Shown here piece by piece: positions 13,944 to 20,230 of a stretch of 25,660 bases of DNA. Source of the DNA: an uncultured Eubacteriales bacterium (GTDB lineage: Bacteria > Bacillota > Clostridia > Oscillospirales > CAG-272); the NCBI GenBank assembly GCA_900548735.1, contig URMC01000017.1:1-25660 (forward strand), written 5' to 3'. The notes under the pieces are model-generated. The model saw only the letters and a program-made list of their open reading frames with translations, ran no database searches and was not told where the DNA came from. How positions within the stretch are numbered: the first letter of the stretch is position 1; each line of letters opens with the position of its first letter. Both the position numbers and the translations under genes were made by a program.

Positions 13944-15038
13944 TCATGACACGTCATAGCTGTCAATCACATCATAATTGTATCCGAAATGCAGTGTACC
14001 CACAAGAGCGTTATACCATTCGGCATACGCGATATCAAACAGCGCCATGCGCCCGCGCACTTCGCCCCGCGTGACTCCGTTGCCGGTATATAGCAACACG
14101 AAAGTGCGCCCGTCAGCCGTAACGGTTCCGGTATCCCCCCGCTTTCTTCCGTCTGCAAACAACCAGTCGGAAATGGCGGTCACCCCCGCGTTTTCGGGGA
14201 TCATATTGCTCTCACGGTACGCGGTACCAAGCTCCGACAGTGCCTCCAGCGTGCCGGAAACCGGCTTCTTTTGCACCGCCGACAGCGCCGCCGCCGCGTT
14301 TTCCTTCACCGCTGCTTCCGTTGTGCCGCTTACAATCAGATATTCCAGATTGCGGGAGGGCGTCTCATCCGAAAGATTATGCGCCGCCGCATAAGAAAGT
14401 GCCTTTTCTGCCGGAATCTCCCCCTCCAGCCGGCTGTTGAGACTCTCCGAAAACCGGGTGGCAATCGCCTCATAGCGCAGTGCCGTGGCAAGATCGTTTT
14501 CGGTAATCAGCGGGCCGTAGGAGCGGCGCAGATACGTAGTCAGATCCTCGCTGTTCTCTGCCGCCGCGCGAAACCGCAGATTGTAAAGCTGTTGCTCAAT
14601 CGCTTCCTTCGCTTCATCGGTCAGCTCCGCCTGCCCCTCCACGGTTGCCCCCTCGCACAAAACCAGCGTGCGGCAAACCGCGGCAAGCACATTGTTCATA
14701 ATGGTATCATACCAGCTTTCGGTCTCGCTATACATCTGGGCGTGCAGATTTTTGGAGGGATCGTAGGTTTTGTTTTTCTCCATCTCCTGCATCACCGAAA
14801 GCCCGTAGCCGTAAAAATAGTAGGCAAGCATCCCGTCGGTCACGGTATAATGCTCCGTCCGCAGTGCCACGCCGTCCTCGTGGATGGCGCTCCCCTCAAT
14901 GAGGGAAAGCCCGGGCGAGAGCGGCACCTTGCTGCCGCCCTGTTCTTTTTTGCGGCAGGAAGCGCAAAACAGCATAGCAACCGCCACGCATATGCAAAGT
15001 ACGCCGCGCACAGCGTGCCGCCGAATCTGTTTGTTCAC
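13944..15038 (-). CDS. SurA-like foldase-type lipoprotein without an obvious PPIase active domain
   Basis: A 364-residue exported lipoprotein: a basic N terminus, a hydrophobic stretch and a lipobox ending FCASC with Cys28 as the lipidation site. Residues 61-79 (TEHYTVTDGMLAYYFYGYG) match in position and pattern the start of the membrane foldase encoded just upstream (TEHYEVNASMMSYVIYSEY), and a helical SurA_N-like region follows (100-230). The C-terminal half (235-345) has the spacing of a degenerate parvulin domain (NLEYLIVSG, then FVLLYTGNG) but lacks the HILF and YGYHI signatures. It starts at GTG 15038, eight bases after AAAGGAGG. It is probably a chaperone for secreted proteins, paralogous to its neighbour. 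Confidence 0.75.
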   Translation of the reverse strand: MNKQIRRHAVRGVLCICVAVAMLFCASCRKKEQGGSKVPLSPGLSLIEGSAIHEDGVALRTEHYTVTDGMLAYYFYGYGLSVMQEMEKNKTYDPSKNLHAQMYSETESWYDTIMNNVLAAVCRTLVLCEGATVEGQAELTDEAKEAIEQQLYNLRFRAAAENSEDLTTYLRRSYGPLITENDLATALRYEAIATRFSESLNSRLEGEIPAEKALSYAAAHNLSDETPSRNLEYLIVSGTTEAAVKENAAAALSAVQKKPVSGTLEALSELGTAYRESNMIPENAGVTAISDWLFADGRKRGDTGTVTADGRTFVLLYTGNGVTRGEVRGRMALFDIAYAEWYNALVGTLHFGYNYDVIDSYDVS

Positions 15039-15183
15039 GGGTTCTGCCTCCTTTCGGTTTTTGCATAAACTCCGCCCGCGAAAGGCGGGTTCGGATGCCT
15101 CCTGTCAGGCTATAAAGGGCTGGGCGCCCGCGGCGCCCTGTTTGGCACCGGCAAAGCGCACAGCCCTTTGCGGTTTACGGCAC
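15039..15183 (-). other. Structured intercistronic region with a three-way-junction-like fold
   Basis: On the minus strand AAAGGGCTG (15169-15161) pairs with CAGCCCTTT (15122-15114), enclosing a second perfect hairpin GGGCGCC-GCG-GGCGCCC (15138-15122, sharing one base) and a short TTTG...CAAA stem. Only TTTATA follows, so termination would be weak. Nearer the lipoprotein gene are CCCGC-CTTTC-GCGGG (15089-15075) and a duplicated ribosome-binding region: AGGAGGCATCCGAACCCG (about 15106-15089) and AGGAGGCAGAACCCG (15052-15038), the second used for GTG 15038. No riboswitch class is recognised. Confidence 0.5.
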
Positions 15184-17031
15184 TCAGCCCGAGATGGATC
15201 TGGTTGCCTTGGAGTTGACGGTCACGGTGATCTTTTCTTTCTCTGCCTTGTACCAGTTTTCAAAATCGGTATCGGCAAGAGACTTCTTGATCTCCGAACG
15301 CCATGCGATCTTTTCATCGCCGGTGTAGGTCATGATGTGATAACCGTATTTGGTTTTGACGGCATTGGGGTAAGAAATCTCGCCCACCACGCGGGAGGTG
15401 TCCATCAGCCAATTCTCAAATTCTTCTACCATATCGCCGGATTTCACGTCGGCGTAGAAGATGTTGCTGTCCTCGTTGTAAATCTTGCCGTATTCCTCGA
15501 AAGCGTTCTTGTCAATCTTGTAAACGGTCTTGGCGTTCTCGCCCTCGCCCTCGGTTTCCACGGTGATCTTGCCGTCCGCCAGCATCTGCGCCAGCAGTGC
15601 CTTTGCCATCAACTCAGAAGAGATCTTGCCGTTTTCCGCCAGCACTTTGTCCGCCAGCTCTTTGACCTTTCCGGTCAGTTTTTCGGTAGTTGTCATCTTG
15701 TCATAAGTATCGCTCTTGAAGAGAATATGCCCTGCACTGCGCCACTTGTTGCCGTTGTCCACATGGGGCAACGTGGTCATCATGTACACAGAGTAAGTGG
15801 AGGTTGCTTTGTCCACATAGGAGCCGTTATCGTTCTTCGCGGCGTTTTCGGAGCTGATCGCAGTGGTGTCACCCACGGCACGACCCTTCTCATACAGCCA
15901 CGTATCAAGATCATTGGTATCGTCGCTCTTTTTGTGATGAGGAGCCTTCATATCGTCCAGCGCCTTGGTCAGGGCAGCATCCTGCGCTTCCTGAGCGGCT
16001 TTCTTGGCTTTCTCTTCCTCGGTTCCCTTGTCGATTTCTTTCTTGTAAGTCTTGTCATAGACCGTGGTTTTCAGATATTCGGTAATTGCCGTTTCCAGCC
16101 TTTGGGTAAACTCATCCTGATTGGTAATACCCTTCAGCTCCTCTACCAGCGCCTTGTACTTCTCGCAGAGTGCGGTGTACTCTTCAAAATCGCCGTCCTT
16201 GTTGTCCGCCTGCTGGGGGGCAAACTCAATGGTAAAGGTGTAACCGATGAACCCGGTGTACAGGTCATACTTGGAGCGGTTTGCCTCATACTCCTCGTCA
16301 ATACGGGTATCCACCACGCCGTTTTTAAACTCCTCCTGTTTGATGTTTGCCATCTTGGAGGAGAGCTGGGAAAGCTCCATCATCCGGCGCACTTCCTTCA
16401 CCGTAACGCCCTTGCCGTACATGGACATCAGATACTCGTTTGCAGAGTAACCGCGCGTTTTGGCGTAGGAGGTGATGCTCTCGATAGCAGCGTCAATGGT
16501 CGCGTAATCGTCCGCATCCAGCGCCACACCGTAGTAATTGGCAATCTCGCAATAGGTCAGCACCTGGGTCACCTGATTTTCGGCGCTTCTTGCAAAATAG
16601 TCAAACCACGTCATGGTCTCGGTGTCGGGGGACTTTTCGGTGGGTCTGCTGTAGTACTGAGAGCGGAGCCCCTTGGAGGTGCTGAGCGAATCGCCGCCCG
16701 TCCCGCGGATGTACTGCAGAATATTCCCGTAACTGGAAGAGGAATACTGCGAGACAAAGTTCTGGTATTCCGAATAAATCACATACGACATCATGGAAGC
16801 ATTGACTTCATAATGCTCGGTAGACGCCACGGTTTTGCCGTGCAGGAACACGCCCTTGGCATTCAGCGCGGAGAACGTGGCAATCAGCACCAGCGCTACC
16901 AGCACCGCAACAAGGATCAGCGTGCCCGCCCATACCGGCAGACCCTTTTTGGCTTTTCCGTTTTTCCCGCCTTTGGCGGTGGCAAGCGTTGCGCTTGCTC
17001 TCTCATTTTGTTCTCTGTTTCCCTTTCCCAT
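15184..17031 (-). CDS. Membrane-anchored PpiC/SurA-type foldase (peptidyl-prolyl isomerase-like)
   Basis: A 615-residue protein. Residues 1-29 are basic and cytoplasmic, and one membrane helix spans about 33-54, placing the rest outside. SurA_N-like helices occupy 71-240. A parvulin-like domain is split: SAGHILF at 432-438 carries the first strand and His, and GEISYPNAVKTKYGYHIMTY at 550-569 carries the last, with over 100 residues between them, more than in a standard domain of about 95. A Lys/Glu/Asp-rich stretch (330-375) is probably disordered. Role: folding of exported proteins, like PrsA, but tethered by a helix rather than a lipid. AAAGGGG precedes the ATG. It lies between RNase J and a paralogous lipoprotein. 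Confidence 0.85.
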   Translation of the reverse strand: MGKGNREQNERASATLATAKGGKNGKAKKGLPVWAGTLILVAVLVALVLIATFSALNAKGVFLHGKTVASTEHYEVNASMMSYVIYSEYQNFVSQYSSSSYGNILQYIRGTGGDSLSTSKGLRSQYYSRPTEKSPDTETMTWFDYFARSAENQVTQVLTYCEIANYYGVALDADDYATIDAAIESITSYAKTRGYSANEYLMSMYGKGVTVKEVRRMMELSQLSSKMANIKQEEFKNGVVDTRIDEEYEANRSKYDLYTGFIGYTFTIEFAPQQADNKDGDFEEYTALCEKYKALVEELKGITNQDEFTQRLETAITEYLKTTVYDKTYKKEIDKGTEEEKAKKAAQEAQDAALTKALDDMKAPHHKKSDDTNDLDTWLYEKGRAVGDTTAISSENAAKNDNGSYVDKATSTYSVYMMTTLPHVDNGNKWRSAGHILFKSDTYDKMTTTEKLTGKVKELADKVLAENGKISSELMAKALLAQMLADGKITVETEGEGENAKTVYKIDKNAFEEYGKIYNEDSNIFYADVKSGDMVEEFENWLMDTSRVVGEISYPNAVKTKYGYHIMTYTGDEKIAWRSEIKKSLADTDFENWYKAEKEKITVTVNSKATRSISG

Positions 17032-17078
17032 TGTAAGGACCCCTTTATTTTAATTTCTGAACGGTCATCGACCGGGAA

Positions 17079-17094
17079 GTACATTGTAACGTAC
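17079..17094 (-). promoter_or_regulatory. Candidate -10 region with an overlapping near-palindrome, upstream of the foldase gene
   Basis: On the minus strand TACAAT (17088-17083) is a good -10 hexamer, but no recognisable -35 box lies 16-18 bases upstream. It sits inside GTACGTTACAATGTAC, a 16-base near-palindrome with two mismatched pairs. An activator-dependent or repressed promoter would fit. The foldase may instead be read through from RNase J, whose gene ends 100 bases upstream without a clear terminator. Confidence 0.35.
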
Positions 17095-17131
17095 CGATGT
17101 GTATAGACAGTGTTGCTTTTGTGAAGAAGCG

Positions 17132-19144
17132 TCACACACTCATAATGACAGGTAAAATCATGGGCTTGCGCCCGGTTTTGGCGAACAGGAATCTGGAAAG
17201 ATCGTCTTTCACGCGGGTTTTGATCTGCAACCAGTCGCAGTCCCCTTTGCGGGAAAGGCACGCGTCCAGCGAGCGCTGTACCACGCGTTTTGCCTCTACC
17301 ATCAGTTCCTCGTTTTCTTTGACATACACAAACCCGCGGGAGACCACGTCGGGGCCGGAGATCAGCAGTCCGCTCTCCTCGTCTACCGTGGCAACCACCA
17401 CAATCAGCCCGTCCTGCGAGAGATGCTTGCGGTCGCGAAGCACGATATTGCCCACATCGCCCACGCCGTAGCCGTCCACCAGCACCTGCCCGGCGGGCAC
17501 CGTGCCGGCAAACCGCGCGCCGTTTTCGTCAATTTCCAGCACCTTTCCGATCTCGGAAAGGAAGATGTTTTCGTCCGGAATGCCCATTTCCAGTGCGAGA
17601 CGCCGGTTTGCCTGCAAATGGCGGCACTCTCCGTGCACGGGCATAAAGTATTTCGGCTTGGTCAGCCCCTGCATCAGTTTCAGCTCCTCCTGACAGGCGT
17701 GGCCGGAAACGTGTACCGCCATCGCCGCGTCATTGAGGACCTCCACGCCGTTTTTGGAGAGCTCGTTGATCACGCGCCCCACCAGTTTTTCGTTGCCGGG
17801 GATTGCGCTGGAAGAAAGCACCACCAGGTCGCCATGCCCCAGCGTGACCTGATTGTGGTCGGAATACGCCATGCGGTAGAGCGCCGACATCGGCTCCCCC
17901 TGGCTGCCCGTGGTCACCAGCGTCAACTGTTCGGGTTTATAACGCTTAATCTCGGTAATATCAATCAGCGTGTCCTTCGGTACGTTCATGTAGCCGAGCT
18001 CCACGGCGGCGCCCACGATGTTGAGCATACTCCGCCCGGTCACGGCAACCTTTCTGCCGTGCTCCGCGCTGACATCGATAATCTGCTGTACCCGGTGCAC
18101 GTTGGAGGAAAATGTGGCAATGACGATCCGCTTGTCCGGGTTGGAGGTGAAAATATATTCCAGGGATTTGCCCACCTTTTTCTCGGAGGGGGTAAAGCCC
18201 GGGCGCTCGGCGTTGGTGGATTCGCACAGCAGTGCCAGCACGCCCTCGTTGCCCAGCTCCCCAAGGCGCGCCAGATCCATCATTTCTCCCTGAATGGGGG
18301 TAATGTCCAGCTTGAAGTCACCGGTGTGAATCACGGTGCCGAGCGGCGTATGGATGGCAAGACAACACGCGTCTGCAATCGAGTGGTTGACGTGGATAAA
18401 CTCTACGGAAAGCGCCCCCGCCTGCACGGTATCGCCCGCACGCACGGTGCGCAGATCCGCCTTCCACGGCAGGGAGTGCTCTTCCAATTTATTTTTAATG
18501 ATCCCGATGGTCAGCTTTGTGCCGTATACCGGCGTGTTGACCGTGCGAAGCACATAAGGGATGGCGCCGATGTGATCCTCATGCCCGTGGGTGAGGAAAA
18601 TGCCGCGCAATTTCTCGCTGTTCTGCTCCAGATACGTCACATCCGGGATGACCAGGTCAATTCCCAGCATGTCCTCATCCGGGAAGGCAAGCCCGCAGTC
18701 CACGGCGATCATATCGTTGCCGTATTCGATTACGGTAATATTTTTGCCGATTTCGTGAAGCCCCCCTAACGGGATAATGCGGAGCTTTCCGCCCGGCGCC
18801 CCCTTGCGGCGCTCCTGCTTTTTCTGCTTCTGCCGCGGGGTCTCATTTGCGGTTTTCTCATTACGTACCGGGGTGTTTTTGGCGAAATTCGTTTCCTTTT
18901 CCGCTTCTCTCACCGGTTGCTTTGCCGGCTTTCGCGGCAGGCGTCTGCCGCCCCGTGCGGCTTTTGCGCCGTTTTGTGCGGGGGCACCCCCGTTGTTTGC
19001 GGCAGTACCGCGGGTGTTTTTACCCGGCTTTACCGCCGTTTTCTCATCACGTACCCCGCCTTTTTTATTTTTTTGCGGTGCTTCCGGGGCGCGGGGCGCC
19101 CTGCCCGGCTCACCAACAGGTTTTTTCCTTGGGTTTCTCGGCAT
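17132..19144 (-). CDS. rnj: Ribonuclease J with a long basic N-terminal extension
   Basis: A 670-residue metallo-beta-lactamase/beta-CASP RNase (5'-3' exonuclease and endonuclease) acting in mRNA decay and rRNA maturation. The catalytic core begins near residue 120 (KLRIIPLGGLHEIGKN). Metal-binding residues are HGHEDH at 186-191, His254 (HVNHS) and Asp276 (HTGDFKLD). Later come the beta-CASP segment (VIATFSSNVHRVQQI) and VHVSGHA with a further histidine ligand, then a complete C-terminal domain. Residues 1-119 are Lys/Arg/Pro/Ala/Gly-rich and presumably disordered; standard RNase J is about 555 residues, so this tail explains the excess and may bind RNA or partners. ATG 19144 is preceded by AGAAGGAGA; upstream in-frame ATGs at 19234 and 19279 are excluded by the promoter position. 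Confidence 0.95.
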   Translation of the reverse strand: MPRNPRKKPVGEPGRAPRAPEAPQKNKKGGVRDEKTAVKPGKNTRGTAANNGGAPAQNGAKAARGGRRLPRKPAKQPVREAEKETNFAKNTPVRNEKTANETPRQKQKKQERRKGAPGGKLRIIPLGGLHEIGKNITVIEYGNDMIAVDCGLAFPDEDMLGIDLVIPDVTYLEQNSEKLRGIFLTHGHEDHIGAIPYVLRTVNTPVYGTKLTIGIIKNKLEEHSLPWKADLRTVRAGDTVQAGALSVEFIHVNHSIADACCLAIHTPLGTVIHTGDFKLDITPIQGEMMDLARLGELGNEGVLALLCESTNAERPGFTPSEKKVGKSLEYIFTSNPDKRIVIATFSSNVHRVQQIIDVSAEHGRKVAVTGRSMLNIVGAAVELGYMNVPKDTLIDITEIKRYKPEQLTLVTTGSQGEPMSALYRMAYSDHNQVTLGHGDLVVLSSSAIPGNEKLVGRVINELSKNGVEVLNDAAMAVHVSGHACQEELKLMQGLTKPKYFMPVHGECRHLQANRRLALEMGIPDENIFLSEIGKVLEIDENGARFAGTVPAGQVLVDGYGVGDVGNIVLRDRKHLSQDGLIVVVATVDEESGLLISGPDVVSRGFVYVKENEELMVEAKRVVQRSLDACLSRKGDCDWLQIKTRVKDDLSRFLFAKTGRKPMILPVIMSV

Positions 19145-19237
19145 AAGTTCTCCTTCTGACAATTCTATCACGCGCAACTGCGCAACATCCGACGCAAAAC
19201 TCTCCCGCGGCGGATAAAAATGCTGAACATTCATTTT

Positions 19238-19266
19238 ATTATACACCACTTTTCTCCCTTTGTCAA
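19238..19266 (-). promoter_or_regulatory. Consensus sigma-A promoter of the RNase J gene
   Basis: On the minus strand TTGACA (19266-19261) and TATAAT (19243-19238) are perfect with a 17-base spacer, giving a leader of about 87 bases before ATG 19144. The -35 box lies three bases after the stop codon of the small membrane protein gene, so RNase J is transcribed independently of it. Confidence 0.9.
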
Positions 19267-19268
19267 GA

Positions 19269-19532
19269 TTAAAATCCAATCAAAAACCGAAGCAGGAAAA
19301 AAATGCCTGTGCCCACCAGCACTCCGGCGCCGAAAAAGAGCCATGCCGCTCTACCTCTGTGCCCGCGCAGGAAGTAATCTCTGCCCCCCATCACAATGCG
19401 GTTTGCCTCCGCAATCATATCCGCGTGTGCCGGCGAAGGGCGCCCCGCGCGCAGGACAAAAAACGCGTCCTCAAACAGCGGGCTGTCGGTGGTGTGCAAT
19501 ACGATCATTTCTCTCTGGCATCCTTTTAACAT
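19269..19532 (-). CDS. Small membrane protein of unknown function (87 residues)
   Basis: ATG 19532 is preceded by GGAGGAGA at good spacing. Residues 1-60 are soluble and charged (VLHTTDSPLFEDAFFVLRAG, then ADMIAEANRIVMGG). Residues 65-86 form a single C-terminal membrane helix (AAWLFFGAGVLVGTGIFFLLRFLIGF), so it is tail-anchored with a cytoplasmic N terminus. The frame is open further upstream, but that part is repeat DNA, so the longer version is rejected. Small proteins with a FEDAFFVLR-like patch near cell-envelope genes are found in Clostridia, but I know no function. It has no recognisable promoter. Confidence 0.7.
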   Translation of the reverse strand: MLKGCQREMIVLHTTDSPLFEDAFFVLRAGRPSPAHADMIAEANRIVMGGRDYFLRGHRGRAAWLFFGAGVLVGTGIFFLLRFLIGF

Positions 19533-19619
19533 GGGTGTCTCCTCCGTTTCTTTTTTTCGAGTATTGCCGCCCCGCCGGCAGATTAAACACAATCCGTACA
19601 GATGACAGCCTGAACAAGC

Positions 19620-20160
19620 CTGCCGTAGGGGCGCGCCAGAGGAAACTTTTTGAAAAAAGTTTCCTCTGGACTCCTTCAAAAACTTTTGGGCAACCGATGC
19701 AGGGCATTGGGTGTGCGCACCCAATGCGCCGCGCCAGCCGTTCAGCCCCGCCGCAGTCGGTGCGCCCAACTGACTCTGAAAGCCCCACCGCAGGTGGCAG
19801 CCGGTGCCGGGCATTGGGTGCGCAACTTCTCCCTACGGGCGACCAATGGTCGCCCCTACGGTGTGTATACACCAACTCCGTAGGGGAGGATTCTATATCC
19901 TCCCGCCCGAATAACAAAGATACTCTTTTCTTCACCATATCAGCCCCCACGCCCGCTTTTTCTTTGAGAGCGCAGGCGCAAAGAAAAAGCTATCAAAAAG
20001 AAACGCCAAAAGGAGACGCGTTAAGGGGGATTTTTGAAAAAATCCCCCTTAAAATCCCCTAAAAACTTTTCGGCAGCTGATGCCGAGCTTTGGGTGAGCG
20101 TACCCAAAGCGGCGCGTCAGCCTGAAAGCCCCACCGCAGGTGGCCGAGCATTGGGTGTGT
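19620..20160. repeat. Composite interspersed repeats, one partial and one complete direct copy
   Basis: The partial copy has a 16-bp hairpin CCAGAGGAAACTTTTT/AAAAAAGTTTCCTCTGG (19636-19669) and then CTCCTTCAAAAACTTTTGGG. Next come GC-rich units (19700-19830), including GTTCAGCCCCGCCGC (19740-19754), the palindrome GGGCGACCAATGGTCGCCC (19837-19855) and GTAGGGGAGGATTCTATATCCTCCCG (about 19881-19906). The complete copy runs from about 19915 to 20110 and holds TTAAGGGGGATTTTT-G-AAAAAATCCCCCTTAA (20021-20052), the same 32 bases as at 25239-25270. The sequence 19533-19619 has no recognisable feature beyond the ribosome-binding site. Open frames here only translate repeats. Confidence 0.8.
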
Positions 20161-20230
20161 GACGGCGTTTTGCTTCTTTTCTCCCTTTTCTTTGCATAGA
20201 GTAGAAAAGAAGAAAAAGGAGGTACATTCC

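Noticed and set aside
15039..15183. T-box or tRNA-like element between the foldase genes
   Set aside because: No T-box sequence, specifier loop or tRNA invariant positions could be found; only generic stems are visible.
14884..17106. A 740-codon plus-strand open frame
   Set aside because: Antisense to the two foldase genes. It is a hydrophobic artefact of the complementary strand, with no start signals.
17423..18769. A 448-codon plus-strand open frame
   Set aside because: Antisense to RNase J, whose motifs are unambiguous.
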